Below are positions 15,435-24,803 of a stretch of DNA of 64,000 nucleotides, piece by piece; positions within the stretch are counted from its first letter, which is position 1, and each line of letters opens with the position of its first letter. Under the pieces are notes generated by a model, which did not search any database, was not told the origin of the DNA, and was given only the letters and a program-made list of their open reading frames with translations. The stretch is taken from contig CAZNOZ010000009.1 in NCBI GenBank assembly GCA_964574935.1, forward strand, positions 1 to 64,000, read 5' to 3'. Source of the stretch: JBBECE01 sp964574935 (GTDB lineage: Bacteria > Pseudomonadota > Alphaproteobacteria > Rhizobiales > Devosiaceae). The position numbers and the translations under genes are program-made.

Positions 15435-17940
15435 GGCGGGCTGGCAGCTCACCTACGAGGGGTTTGATCCGACGCAGGAAGGGCTGCGCGAGGCGTTGTG
15501 CACCCTGGGGAACGGGTACTTCGCCACCCGCGGCGCGGCCGAGCAGTCAAAGGCCGACGGCGTGCACTATCCCGGCACCTATCTTGCCGGTGGCTACAAC
15601 CGGCTCGACACCGAGATTTCCGGTCGGGTTGTCGAAAACGAAGACCTCGTGAATGTGCCGAACTGGTTGCCCGTGATGGTCCGCGCGGTGGACGGTGACT
15701 GGCTCGGGCCGCACACCGGCGAGGTCGAGGCCTATCGTCAGACCCTCGATCTGAAACGCGGCGTATTGCACCGCTCGATGACGCTGCGCGATGCGGAGGG
15801 CCGCCGAACGACGATCGCCAGCCGCCGCCTCGTGCATATGGGCTCCCCGCATCTGGGCGCCATCCAGCTCACGATCACGGCCGAGAACTGGTCGGGCCAG
15901 CTCGAGGTACGCTCCTCGCTCGACGGACGCATCGTCAATTCCGGTGTCGCGCGCTATCGGGAGCTGGCCTCCAAGCACCTCGCGCCGCTGCACGCCGCCA
16001 TCCTCGACCCCAATGTGATGCTGCTGGTGACCGAGACCACCCAGTCCCGCCTGCGCGTTGCCGAGGCGGCCCGCACCCGGCTTTGGCGGGAGGGCGCCGA
16101 GCTCGGTCCCGAGCGAAGCGATCGGCGTGAGTCAGACTGCGTGCATCAGACCTTCGTTTGCGACATCGCCGAAGGCGAGCCCCTGACGGTCGAGAAGACC
16201 GTGAGCGTGTTCACCTCCCGGGACCGCGCCGTCTCGGCGCCGGAGGAAGCCGCGATCGCCACCGTCCGCCACGCCCCCCGCTTCGACCCGCTCGAGCGCT
16301 CGCACGTGAAGTCCTGGTCGCGCCTGTGGGAGCGCTGCGATATCGACCTCGGAAACCGGCCCGAGCGGACCCAGATGATCCTGCGCCTGCACATCTTCCA
16401 CCTGCTGCAGACCGCTTCACCCAACACAGTCGATCTCGATGCCGGCGTGCCGGCTCGCGGATGGCACGGGGAGGCCTATCGCGGTCACATTTTCTGGGAC
16501 GAGCTGTTCATCTTTCCGTTCCTCAATTTCAGGCTCCCCGAAATCACCCGGGCATTGCTGTTGTACCGCTACCGCCGCCTCGACGAGGCGCGCCAGCTGG
16601 CGCGGGAGGCCGGCTACCGCGGCGCGATGTATCCCTGGCAAAGCGGCTCCAGCGGCCGCGAGGAAACCCAGGTCCTGCATCTCAATCCGGAATCGGGGCG
16701 CTGGACCGCCGACAACACACACCTGCAACGTCACGTCAGCCTTGCCGTCGCCTACAATGTCTGGCGCTACTGGCAGGCGACGCACGATCACTGGTTCCTC
16801 GCCGACTACGGCGCCGAGATGATCCTCGAGATCGCCCGCTTCTGGGCCTCGATCGCGACTTTCAACGATGAGCTGGGCCGCTTTGAAATCCGCGGAGTGA
16901 TGGGCCCCGACGAGTTCCACGACCGATATCCGTGGCGCGACGAGCCCGGCCTCGACAACAACGCCTACACCAATTTCATGGCCGCATGGGTTCTGCGGCG
17001 CGCCATCGAGGTGCTCGACCGGGTCAGCTTCGAGCGCCGCCGCGAACTGGAGCGCCTTCTGGAGCTGGACGACAGCGAGTTGGAGCGCTGGGACGAAATC
17101 AGCCGCAAGCTCAGGATCGTCATGCTCGACGACGACATCATCGCGCAGTTCGAGGGATACGACCGCCTCGAGGAGTTCGACTGGGACGGCTATCGCGACA
17201 AGCACGGAGACATCCAGCGTCTCGACCGCATCCTCGAAGCGGAGGGGGACACGGTCAATCGCTTCAAGGCTTCGAAGCAGGCGGATCTGCTGATGCTGTT
17301 CTACCTGTTTTCCAGCCCCGAGCTGCGCGAGCAGTTCGAGTTGCTCGGCTGCGGGCTGGGTCCGGATGCGATCGCCAGGAACATCGACTACTACGTCTCG
17401 CGCACCTCGAACGGCTCGACGCTGAGCCGCGTCGTGCATTCATGGGTGCTGGCCCACTCCGACCGCGCCCAGTCCTGGTCGCTGTTCAATCAGGCGCTCG
17501 AAAGCGACGTCGACGACATCCAGGGCGGCACGACCGCCGAAGGCATTCACCTGGGCGCGATGGCCGGGACCCTCGACCTCATTCAGCGCGGCCATATCGG
17601 TCTGGAGTTCCATGACGACACGCTCTGGGTCAATCCGTGTCTGCCGCCCGAGCTGGAGAGCCTGAATTTGCAGTACCTGTTCCGCGGCAACTGGCTGTAT
17701 CTCAGGTTTGACCGCGACAAGTTGGCGATCTCGGCGCCCCACCCCTGGAAGGGACCGGAGAAGATCGGCGTGGGGGACAAAATCTACGCCTTCAGCGCCG
17801 GCCAGGTGCTCGAGATCGAATGTCCCTTGACGGCCAAGGGCCCGCGGCCGACTTCAGGGCGCGGCAAGGCCTTCCGACGCGGCAAGCCGAGCCGAACGCC
17901 TCAGGCCTCCAAACCGAGACGGCACGCAAAAGGGTCTTGA
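15427..17940 (+). CDS. Glycoside hydrolase family 65 disaccharide phosphorylase (trehalose/kojibiose/maltose type)
   Basis: An 837-residue GH65 protein. These inverting enzymes split alpha-glucosides with phosphate and release beta-glucose 1-phosphate. It has the N-terminal beta-sandwich (GNGYFATRG), the alpha/alpha barrel with GWHGEAYRGHIFWDELF and the general acid in VMGPDEFHDR (Glu496). The segment QADLLMLFYLF, then TSNGSTLSRVVHS and EGIHLGAMAGTLDL, are the phosphate-site blocks. I use the GTG at 15427, which overlaps the stop of the preceding gene by 8 bases. Next to a trehalose phosphatase and a beta-phosphoglucomutase, trehalose is the likeliest substrate. The extreme C-terminus (last 35 or so residues) is a Lys/Arg/Pro-rich tail not usual for the family. 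Confidence 0.92.
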   Translation: MAEAGWQLTYEGFDPTQEGLREALCTLGNGYFATRGAAEQSKADGVHYPGTYLAGGYNRLDTEISGRVVENEDLVNVPNWLPVMVRAVDGDWLGPHTGEVEAYRQTLDLKRGVLHRSMTLRDAEGRRTTIASRRLVHMGSPHLGAIQLTITAENWSGQLEVRSSLDGRIVNSGVARYRELASKHLAPLHAAILDPNVMLLVTETTQSRLRVAEAARTRLWREGAELGPERSDRRESDCVHQTFVCDIAEGEPLTVEKTVSVFTSRDRAVSAPEEAAIATVRHAPRFDPLERSHVKSWSRLWERCDIDLGNRPERTQMILRLHIFHLLQTASPNTVDLDAGVPARGWHGEAYRGHIFWDELFIFPFLNFRLPEITRALLLYRYRRLDEARQLAREAGYRGAMYPWQSGSSGREETQVLHLNPESGRWTADNTHLQRHVSLAVAYNVWRYWQATHDHWFLADYGAEMILEIARFWASIATFNDELGRFEIRGVMGPDEFHDRYPWRDEPGLDNNAYTNFMAAWVLRRAIEVLDRVSFERRRELERLLELDDSELERWDEISRKLRIVMLDDDIIAQFEGYDRLEEFDWDGYRDKHGDIQRLDRILEAEGDTVNRFKASKQADLLMLFYLFSSPELREQFELLGCGLGPDAIARNIDYYVSRTSNGSTLSRVVHSWVLAHSDRAQSWSLFNQALESDVDDIQGGTTAEGIHLGAMAGTLDLIQRGHIGLEFHDDTLWVNPCLPPELESLNLQYLFRGNWLYLRFDRDKLAISAPHPWKGPEKIGVGDKIYAFSAGQVLEIECPLTAKGPRPTSGRGKAFRRGKPSRTPQASKPRRHAKGS

Positions 17941-18010
17941 GGATTTCCTTCATCCATGTCTGGTAGAGCGCCGTCCTGCCGCCGAATCGAGGTTCAGGGG
18001 AGCCGCACTG

Positions 18011-18961
18011 ATGCCATCGATCGTCACCCTCACCCTCAATCCCTCCATCGACATTTCCGGGACCACCGCCTCGATCGTTCCGGTGCGCAAGCTCAGATGC
18101 ACCGGCGTGCGCCGGGAGCCGGGCGGCGGGGGCATCAATGTCGCCAGGGTGATCTCCCGCCTGGGGGGCCACAGCGTGGCGCTGTTTCCGGTGGGGGGCT
18201 CGACCGGTCATCTGCTGCGCCGCATGCTCGACAAGGAAGGGGTCGTCTCTGTCGCAATCGAGTCCACCGCCGATACCCGCGAGAACTTCACGATCCTCGA
18301 CGAGTCCACCGGCCAGCAGTATCGCTTCGTTCTCCCCGGGGCGCAGCTTGACAAGCACGAGTGGCAGGCCTGTCTCGACCGCATCGCGTCGCTCGCCGAA
18401 CCGCCTCAGTACATCGTCGCCAGCGGCAGCCTGCCCGAAGGCGTTCCGGACGACTTCTACGCCAGGGTGATCCGAATTGGCACGTCCCTTGGCTCCCGTG
18501 TCATTCTGGACACCTCTGGCGCCGCGCTCGCCGCAGCGCTGGAGGTGGGGGTCTATCTGGTCAAGCCGAGCTTGCGCGAATTGACGGAACTGACCGGGCG
18601 GCAGCTGCAGTCGGAAGCCGACTGGATCGCCGCGGCCGGCGATCTGGTGAATTCCGGAAAGTCGGAAGTGGTCATGCTGACCCTCGGCGAGAAGGGCGCC
18701 CTGATGGTGACCGGCGATGGCACACTGCGCGCCCCTGGAATCAAGGTGAAATTGGATTCCGCCGTCGGCGCCGGCGACAGCTTCGTGGCCGCCCTGGTCT
18801 ATCGCCTGGCGAACGGGAGCAATCTCGAGGACGCGTTCGCCTATGGCGTGGCGGCCGGAACGGCGGCACTGCTGACGCCGGGAACTCAATTGGCGCTGAA
18901 GCCGGACATCGACGATCTGCTCGGCCGCGTCACGGTCGAGCACCTGCCGCCCGCCGGCTGA
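18011..18961 (+). CDS. PfkB-family sugar kinase (6-phosphofructokinase 2-like)
   Basis: A 316-residue ribokinase-fold kinase resembling E. coli PfkB and the 1-phosphofructokinases. N-terminal ITLNP-type motif (LTLNPSID), then GGGGINVARVISRLGG for substrate binding, GSLPEGVP, and the anion-hole and catalytic motif AVGAGDSFVAAL with Asp256 as the base. It most likely phosphorylates fructose 6-phosphate or another sugar phosphate; the exact acceptor is not settled by sequence. It follows GH65 by 70 bases and ends the ppsA group. A PfkB of this type (Rv2029c) and OtsB1 are both hypoxia-induced in M. tuberculosis, which makes the shared location notable. Confidence 0.9.
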   Translation: MPSIVTLTLNPSIDISGTTASIVPVRKLRCTGVRREPGGGGINVARVISRLGGHSVALFPVGGSTGHLLRRMLDKEGVVSVAIESTADTRENFTILDESTGQQYRFVLPGAQLDKHEWQACLDRIASLAEPPQYIVASGSLPEGVPDDFYARVIRIGTSLGSRVILDTSGAALAAALEVGVYLVKPSLRELTELTGRQLQSEADWIAAAGDLVNSGKSEVVMLTLGEKGALMVTGDGTLRAPGIKVKLDSAVGAGDSFVAALVYRLANGSNLEDAFAYGVAAGTAALLTPGTQLALKPDIDDLLGRVTVEHLPPAG

Positions 18962-18963
18962 GC

Positions 18964-18981
18964 TCGCGCCGGGGGGCGCGA
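18964..18981. terminator. Hairpin between convergent pfkB-like and ABC ATPase genes
   Basis: TCGCGCC, a GGGG loop and GGCGCGA form a perfect 7-bp GC stem in the 27-base gap between two convergent genes. There is no clear run of T on either strand, so it may work as a bidirectional transcript end or mRNA-protecting hairpin rather than a classical terminator. Confidence 0.4.
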
Positions 18982-18988
18982 TCGGCCT

Positions 18989-19912
18989 CTATCGGGAATA
19001 AACCCGGACCTGCCGGCCGTCCGTGCCGCTGACCAGCTTGCCGGCGTCGCCGCGCTTCGCCAGCTCGTTGCACTCGCGCATCAGTTCGGCCGCCGGCGTC
19101 AGCCGACCGTGGCCGGCGTCCTCGGCGGAAAGAACCGACGCCTTGAGCAGACGCGCATAGGGGTGCTGCGGGGAATCCAGGATTGCCCGCGCCGGACCGG
19201 CTTCCACCACCCGTCCCTTTTGCATGATCATGATGCGGTCCGAGATGTAGTAGGCGGTCGCCAGATCGTGGGTGATGTAGATGACGTGCACGTCCAATTC
19301 GTCGCGCAGGGTCTTGAGCAAGTTGACGATCGCCATGCGCAGCGAAGCATCGACCATCGAAACCGGCTCGTCCGCGATCAGCAGCGAGGGATTGCACACA
19401 AGCGCTCGAGCGATCGCGGCCCGCTGCAGCTGCCCCCCCGACAGCTCGTGCGGATAGCGTCCGCCGACCTCGGCGAGTGACAACCCCACCTTCTGCAGCG
19501 CCTGGTCCATCGCCGCGTCGACCGCCGTGTGATCTGAAATGCCCAGAAAACTGCGGGCCGTGGATGCGAGGTAGCGGTCGACGCGTTTGAGCGGATTGAA
19601 GGCCTCGAACGGGTTCTGAAACACCGGCTGCACCTGCGCCATGAACGCGTGCCGCTTTTTGCCTGAACCTCGTGTGGGCACCACTTCGCCGTCGAACAGG
19701 ATTTGTCCGCTGGTCGGCGTCTCCAGACCCAGGATCATGCGCGCCAGCGTCGTCTTGCCGGACCCCGACTCGCCGATGATGGTGAAGATCTCCGGCTCGT
19801 CACGCTGCAGCGAAAGATCCGCGTCGATGACGGCGTCGACATGCTCACGCGACAGCACGCCGCCCAGCACGTACCGCTTGTCGACGTGATCGACGTCCAG
19901 CAGGGCGGTCAT
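18989..19912 (-). CDS. ABC transporter ATP-binding protein, OppF/DppF type
   Basis: One of two ATPases of a family-5 (peptide/nickel/opine or oligosaccharide) ABC importer. The 307 residues contain Walker A GESGSGKTTLA, a Q loop, the ABC signature LSGGQLQRAAIARAL, Walker B LLIADEP and the switch histidine in ITHD. The start is the ATG at 19912, whose ATGA overlaps the stop of the upstream ATPase gene. Last gene of a five-gene operon on the minus strand (binding protein, two permeases, two ATPases). Next to a GH51 arabinofuranosidase the cargo is likelier to be an arabinose-containing oligosaccharide than a peptide; that is inferred from context only. Confidence 0.93.
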   Translation of the reverse strand: MTALLDVDHVDKRYVLGGVLSREHVDAVIDADLSLQRDEPEIFTIIGESGSGKTTLARMILGLETPTSGQILFDGEVVPTRGSGKKRHAFMAQVQPVFQNPFEAFNPLKRVDRYLASTARSFLGISDHTAVDAAMDQALQKVGLSLAEVGGRYPHELSGGQLQRAAIARALVCNPSLLIADEPVSMVDASLRMAIVNLLKTLRDELDVHVIYITHDLATAYYISDRIMIMQKGRVVEAGPARAILDSPQHPYARLLKASVLSAEDAGHGRLTPAAELMRECNELAKRGDAGKLVSGTDGRQVRVYSR

Positions 19913-20955
19913 GCAGTCACCGTATCCCGGCCCGCATCGCCGTCCGCGGTCACCAGCGGCTCGACGTCGTCGGCCCGCCAGCAGGCGGAGCGGTGCTCCT
20001 GACTGACCGTGGCCAGTGGGGGCACCTCGGTTTTGCACCTGTCGATGGCCAGGGGGCACCGGGGATGGAACCGGCAGCCGCTCGGCGGATCGGCAAGATT
20101 GGGCGGCCGGCCCTCCAGCGCCGGTCGTCGCGCGGTGTCACCGATGCGCGGCAGACTGGCGACCAGATGCGCCGTGTAGGGATGCTTGGGGGCCGTGAAA
20201 AGCGTCCGCGTCGGACCATCCTCGACCAGCCGGCCCGCATACATGATGCCGACGCGATCGGCCATGTTGGCGTGAACCGACATGTCGTGCGTCACCAGGA
20301 TCACCGAAGCGCCCATCTGGCGTTGCAGATTTCGGATCAAGGACAGAACGTCCTTTTGTACGACCACGTCGAGCGCGGTGGTCGGCTCGTCCGCGATGAT
20401 GAATTCGGGATTGCAGATTGTCGCCAGCCCGATTGTCACGCGCTGCCGCATCCCGCCCGACAGCTCGTGCGGATAGGCGCGCAACACCTCCGGGCCGAGT
20501 TTGAGCGTGGCCAGATGCTCGACCACCCGCTGCCGCAGGGCACCGCCGGACAGGCCCAGTGGACGCGCCGCGAAGTCCTCGAATGTGCTCTCGATGCGCC
20601 GCAGCGGATTGAGCACGCTCATCGAGCCCTGCATGATGTAGCTCAGGTACTTCCAGCGAATGCGATCGGTATCGGCGTCTGAAGCGCGGGCGACATCGAT
20701 GGGCCGCATGCCGGAGAAATCATACACGGCGCTGCCGGCCACCACTTCCAGCGGCGGCCGGATTGCGGCGGCCAGCACCTTGATGAAGGAGGTCTTACCC
20801 GAGGAGCTCTCCCCGGCTATCCCGTAGACCTCATTTCGTTTGATCGACATCGTGATGTCGTCGACCGCCCGCACCTCACGCGTCACGCCATAATAGTTCA
20901 TCAGGTAATAGGCTTTGAGGTCCCTGACCTCGAGCACGTCATTGGATGCCATCAC
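19909..20955 (-). CDS. ABC transporter ATP-binding protein, OppD/DppD type
   Basis: The second ATPase of the importer, 348 residues. Walker A is GESSSGKTS, with serine in place of the usual second glycine but still a valid GxxxxGK[ST] loop. The signature LSGGMRQRV, Walker B FIIADEP and VTHDMSV follow. The C-terminal extension has the four-cysteine-type block GCRFHPRCPLAIDRC that is characteristic of OppD/DppD and related oligosaccharide ATPases, some of which bind an iron-sulfur cluster there. Its ATG overlaps the stop of the DppC-like permease gene by 4 bases and it overlaps the next gene by 4 bases, so translation is coupled throughout. Confidence 0.93.
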   Translation of the reverse strand: MMASNDVLEVRDLKAYYLMNYYGVTREVRAVDDITMSIKRNEVYGIAGESSSGKTSFIKVLAAAIRPPLEVVAGSAVYDFSGMRPIDVARASDADTDRIRWKYLSYIMQGSMSVLNPLRRIESTFEDFAARPLGLSGGALRQRVVEHLATLKLGPEVLRAYPHELSGGMRQRVTIGLATICNPEFIIADEPTTALDVVVQKDVLSLIRNLQRQMGASVILVTHDMSVHANMADRVGIMYAGRLVEDGPTRTLFTAPKHPYTAHLVASLPRIGDTARRPALEGRPPNLADPPSGCRFHPRCPLAIDRCKTEVPPLATVSQEHRSACWRADDVEPLVTADGDAGRDTVTA

Positions 20956-21809
20956 ACCCCCATTCGCCGCAGGCGGCTGCGAGGATCGATGTATTCATTG
21001 AGTGAGACGGCAAGCAGGAACAGGCCGAGGAACATCATCACCAGGATGATCACCGGAATCAGGATCCACCACCACACGCCCACCACCAGCGCCGAGTGGT
21101 TGTTCGCCCAGTAGAGCGTTGTTCCGACGGTCGGGATATTGATGTTGGTGAACCCAAGCACCGCCAGCGTCACTTCCAGGCCGATCGACCAGATCATGTT
21201 GGCCATCGCCGTCGCGAAGATGATCGGCATGACATAGGGCAAATGCTCCTCGAGCATGATCTTGACCGGCGACATGCCCGCGAACACCGCCTGGCGCGTG
21301 AACTCGCGGTGGCGCAGGCCGAGCGCCACCGAGCGGATCAGCCGCGCGTCGAAGGGCCATCCAAAACAGGCCATAACCAGCGCCAGCGTGAACGAGTTCA
21401 GGTTGGAGCGCATCACGAAATAGAACAGGATCAGGATCGGGAAGATCGGGATGGCGACGAAGATGTCGTTGACGAACATCAGAATGCGGTCGACCCACCC
21501 GCCCAAATATCCTGAAAGCAGCCCGACGAAGATCGAAATGACGCGGCTGATCAGGGCGACCGTCACCCCGAAACTCAGCGTGTTGCGGAACGCGAAGCTC
21601 AGCTGCCAGAACATCTCCTGGCCGCGCGAATTGGTGCCGAACCAATATTGCCAAGAGGGCGGCTGGTCGGGAATGGCGGTGTAGACCAGGTTCGGGTTTA
21701 CGGGCGAAAAGAAACTCAGGCACGCGAAGATCACGATGATCGTCGTCAGCACCAGACCGATCGCGAACTCGATGTTGTAGCGGATCAGGTCGCGGACAAT
21801 CGAGATCAT
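20952..21809 (-). CDS. ABC transporter permease, OppC/DppC type
   Basis: A 285-residue inner-membrane permease with about six helices. The first is FAIGLVLTTIIVIFACLSFF, then a periplasmic loop containing YWFGTNSRGQEMFWQL, the typical OppC-type 'GTDxxGRD' loop region. The cytoplasmic coupling motif is in REFTRQAVFAGMSPVKIMLEEHL, matching EAA---G-P. It pairs with the larger permease encoded 5 bases upstream to form the channel. The C-terminus ends in a basic RSRLRRMGV. Transported substrate is set by the binding protein, not visible here. Confidence 0.92.
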   Translation of the reverse strand: MISIVRDLIRYNIEFAIGLVLTTIIVIFACLSFFSPVNPNLVYTAIPDQPPSWQYWFGTNSRGQEMFWQLSFAFRNTLSFGVTVALISRVISIFVGLLSGYLGGWVDRILMFVNDIFVAIPIFPILILFYFVMRSNLNSFTLALVMACFGWPFDARLIRSVALGLRHREFTRQAVFAGMSPVKIMLEEHLPYVMPIIFATAMANMIWSIGLEVTLAVLGFTNINIPTVGTTLYWANNHSALVVGVWWWILIPVIILVMMFLGLFLLAVSLNEYIDPRSRLRRMGV

Positions 21810-21814
21810 CGGTG

Positions 21815-22819
21815 CTACGCCGCCTTCACGCGAGGGTCGAGAAGCGGGTGCAGCAGATCGATGATGAAGATCGCGGTCGCCACCGCGATGATGGCCATCG
21901 AGGACACCGCGAGAACCGTGGTGGTGTCACCGCCATTGACGGCTGAGACCAGCAGGCTCCCGAGCCCCGGATAGGTGAAGACCTGCTCGGTGATGATGGT
22001 ACCCGAGAAGATGCCCCCCAGCGCCATCGACAATGCGGTGAGCTGCGGCACCAGCGCGTTGCGGATCACATATGATCCCACGATCCTGCCGCGCGAGACG
22101 TTCGCGAGCTCGGCGTAGGTCACATAGTCCTCGGTCACGATGTTGGACACGAGCGCGCGCATGCCGAGGAACCACGTTCCCATGCCGACGATCACCAGCG
22201 ATGCCGCTGGCAGGATGGAATAGTGCAGGATCGAAAGGACGAACTGGATCGTCCAGCCTGGACGCACATTCATCGCGAACCCGCCGCTTATCGGCAGGAT
22301 CGGCCAGAGGAAGCCAAACACGATCACCATGAGGAACGCGACAATGTAGTGCGGAATCGGTTGCACCCCGATGGAAACCACGCCGAAAAGCTTCAGCAGC
22401 CGCGAGTTCTGGAAATACCCCGCCAGGCCACCGAGAAAATTGCCGATGATCCAGGTGATGATGATGGAGCTGGTCAGGAGCCCGACGGTCCAGGGCAGCG
22501 CGAGCATCACCAGCTTCATCGAAGGCGTCGGGAAAGCGAGCAGCGAGGGACCGAGATCGCCGGTCGCGAACCGCCCCCAGAAATTCAGGTACTGTTGCCA
22601 AAGCGGCACGTCGAGCCCGAAGAGCTCGGTGAGGGCCTGGCGGATCTGCGCGATTGCTTCGGGGTCGACGCTGGATCGTCCGGTGACCTCTCCGAGGATC
22701 GTTTCAACCGGACTGATCGGGCTCAAATGGGAAATGAAGAAGGCGCCCGATATGCCGAAGAAGACCACCGCGGCAAGCTGCACGAAGCGCTTGAGGGCGA
22801 ACAGCAGGTATTCTCGCAT
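21815..22819 (-). CDS. ABC transporter permease, OppB/DppB type
   Basis: A 334-residue permease with an N-terminal helix (LAAVVFFGISGAFFISHL), a long periplasmic segment, and the membrane core. The cytoplasmic coupling loop is in EDYVTYAELANVSRGRIVGSYV, and the following NALVPQLTALSMALGGIFSG is a family hallmark. It lies 70 bases after the binding-protein gene, separated by a strong hairpin at 22850-22874 that probably lowers expression of the permeases relative to the binding protein. Confidence 0.92.
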   Translation of the reverse strand: MREYLLFALKRFVQLAAVVFFGISGAFFISHLSPISPVETILGEVTGRSSVDPEAIAQIRQALTELFGLDVPLWQQYLNFWGRFATGDLGPSLLAFPTPSMKLVMLALPWTVGLLTSSIIITWIIGNFLGGLAGYFQNSRLLKLFGVVSIGVQPIPHYIVAFLMVIVFGFLWPILPISGGFAMNVRPGWTIQFVLSILHYSILPAASLVIVGMGTWFLGMRALVSNIVTEDYVTYAELANVSRGRIVGSYVIRNALVPQLTALSMALGGIFSGTIITEQVFTYPGLGSLLVSAVNGGDTTTVLAVSSMAIIAVATAIFIIDLLHPLLDPRVKAA

Positions 22820-22849
22820 GCTGCCAGGGGATCCTGCGTGCTGGGGAGG

Positions 22850-22874
22850 AGCGCCCGGCCGAAGCCGGGCGCTC
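22850..22874 (-). promoter_or_regulatory. Intercistronic hairpin after the solute-binding protein gene
   Basis: GAGCGCCCGGC, a 3-base GAA and GCCGGGCGCTC give a perfect 11-bp stem in the gap between the binding protein stop (22890) and the permease start (22819). No U-rich tail follows, so it is better read as a partial attenuator or a 3'-end protector that lets the binding protein be made in excess. Confidence 0.6.
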
Positions 22875-22889
22875 AGTCGCGATCGTGCC

Positions 22890-24803
22890 CTAGTTGGCGG
22901 GCTTCAACTGGGTCAGGATGTATTTCGAATTCGCCCAGTTGTTGACGATGTTGGCATACGGGTTGGATTCCGCAGTCGGGAAGCCGGTCCAGTACCGCGT
23001 GTCATACGCCGAGAAGACGTTGAACGACATCACCGGAATGATCGGCATCTCATCGACCATCAGCTTGAGGAACTCCATGCCGAGGGCGATGTTGGCCGGC
23101 TTGTCATTGAAGTCGGTGCTGCGGACGCGCTCGATGATGGAATCCAGACGCGGATCCGTCCAACGCTGCCAGTTGCGCGCGGGCTGACGCGACGTGCCGT
23201 CGGGCGGCACGACGAAGTCCGAATGCCAGCTGTCGAGGAAGAAGCTGAGATCCGGATCGCCACCCCAGGTTTCGATCGACCAGGCCGTTGCGGCTTCGTA
23301 GTTGCCGAGCGGCAGATCGTCGTTGAAGATCCTGGGCGCGACTTCCGCCGTCACCTGCACGCCGGCCTGCGTCCACTGCTGGGCGATGTCGGTGCCAAGC
23401 CGGTTGATCACGCCTTCGGTGAAGGTCTTCAGCGTGAACCTGAACGGCGTGCCATCCGGCATCATCCACTGGTTGCCCTGTTTGGTGAACCCGGCCGACT
23501 CGAGCAGCTCGGATGCCGCATCCAGGTCCTTCTTCCACCAGCCGTAGGCGAAGGACTTGTGAATGGCCGTTTCATCTGTCGGCACCGCATCGCCGAACTG
23601 CGGACGAACCATCTCGGCTATCCGATCGCCAACGGTCGGGTCGTAGGGGTGGATCGTGGACGAGCCCGTATCGAGCTCATAGTTGATGAGCCAATCCTGC
23701 ATACGCTCGAAATAGTCGTCGGTATGCGTGCCGGTGGGCGGCATGGCGATCGCCGAAAGCGTCGCCGCACCGCGGTAGGACGCCATCGACATCTCCACCG
23801 GGTCCAGCATCAACGCCAATGCCCAACGCACGCGACTGTCCTGGAACATCGGGTTCTGGTTGTTGAAGATCACCATCGGAAGGGTGGGATCCGGATGGGC
23901 ATACGGGAAGCCCGGGAACCAGCCCCGGCAGGTGGAGCACTGATCCGCCAGCGAGAACATGCCCTCAGGCGTCAGGTCGTGGATCATGTCGAGATCGCCA
24001 TTGACCATCTCGATCAGGCGCTTGTCGAGCGACGGGATCGACCGATAGATCACGTATTTCGGCCCCGGCTCACCCCATTCGGCCATCGCCGTCTTGTCCC
24101 AGTCCTCGCGCCTTTCCCAGATGTACCAGGCGCCGTTGGGGTCAAACGAGTTCAGGACGTAGGGCCCAAGGCTGACAGGCGGGTTGAAATCATAGGCCGT
24201 GGGGTCTGCCTGCTGCTCGAACACATGCTTGGGCATGATCCAGGCAGCGTTCCAGCGCACCGAGAACAGCGCGTGGAAGCGGGCGTTCGGCTCCTTCAGA
24301 TTGAAAACGACGGTGTACCTGTCCGGCGTCTCAACGCTGGCAATCGAGTTTTCGAACCGGGCGCCCCAGGCGTATTTGGCGATGTCGGTGATCTGCAGGT
24401 CGACGGTGTACTTGACGTCGTCGGCGGTGAATTCGACGCCGTCGCTCCACAGCACGCCCTGCCGCAGCTTGACGGTCATCTGCGTGAAGTCGTCGTTGTA
24501 TTCCGGCGGGGCGATCGCCAGCTCATTGTAGTTCGAGCCATCCAGACCGGCGTCCGGATCGATGAACCACAGGGTATCCATGACGAGCTGATGAAGCCCG
24601 GTCGATGTGCCATTGCCGGCGCCTCGCACCCACAGGTTGAACCATCCGGGATTCTTGGCCGGATTCTCCGGGTTGTTGATGATCAGTGTTTCGTTTCGCG
24701 GAAAATCGGTGATCGGCGGCGCCGCTTCCTGCGCGAGCGCGGCGCTGCCGAGCCCGACGGACGCAATCATGGCCGCGGCCATGAGTGTCTGGTGTCTTTG
24801 CAT
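22890..24803 (-). CDS. ABC transporter family-5 extracellular solute-binding protein
   Basis: A 637-residue periplasmic binding protein of the SBP_bac_5 type (peptide, nickel, opine and oligosaccharide binders). It starts at the ATG at 24803 with an excellent GGAGGAAACG ribosome site. A signal peptide covers the first 24 residues (TLMAAAMIASVGLGSAALA, then QEAAPP). The mature part carries family blocks such as LIINNPENPAKN, WSDGVEFTADDVKYTVDL and FNLKEPNARFHALFS. At about 610 mature residues it is larger than the usual DppA (about 510), in the range seen for oligosaccharide binders of this family. First gene of the operon, with its own promoter. Arabinoside binding is inferred from the neighbouring arabinofuranosidase. 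Confidence 0.93.
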   Translation of the reverse strand: MQRHQTLMAAAMIASVGLGSAALAQEAAPPITDFPRNETLIINNPENPAKNPGWFNLWVRGAGNGTSTGLHQLVMDTLWFIDPDAGLDGSNYNELAIAPPEYNDDFTQMTVKLRQGVLWSDGVEFTADDVKYTVDLQITDIAKYAWGARFENSIASVETPDRYTVVFNLKEPNARFHALFSVRWNAAWIMPKHVFEQQADPTAYDFNPPVSLGPYVLNSFDPNGAWYIWERREDWDKTAMAEWGEPGPKYVIYRSIPSLDKRLIEMVNGDLDMIHDLTPEGMFSLADQCSTCRGWFPGFPYAHPDPTLPMVIFNNQNPMFQDSRVRWALALMLDPVEMSMASYRGAATLSAIAMPPTGTHTDDYFERMQDWLINYELDTGSSTIHPYDPTVGDRIAEMVRPQFGDAVPTDETAIHKSFAYGWWKKDLDAASELLESAGFTKQGNQWMMPDGTPFRFTLKTFTEGVINRLGTDIAQQWTQAGVQVTAEVAPRIFNDDLPLGNYEAATAWSIETWGGDPDLSFFLDSWHSDFVVPPDGTSRQPARNWQRWTDPRLDSIIERVRSTDFNDKPANIALGMEFLKLMVDEMPIIPVMSFNVFSAYDTRYWTGFPTAESNPYANIVNNWANSKYILTQLKPAN

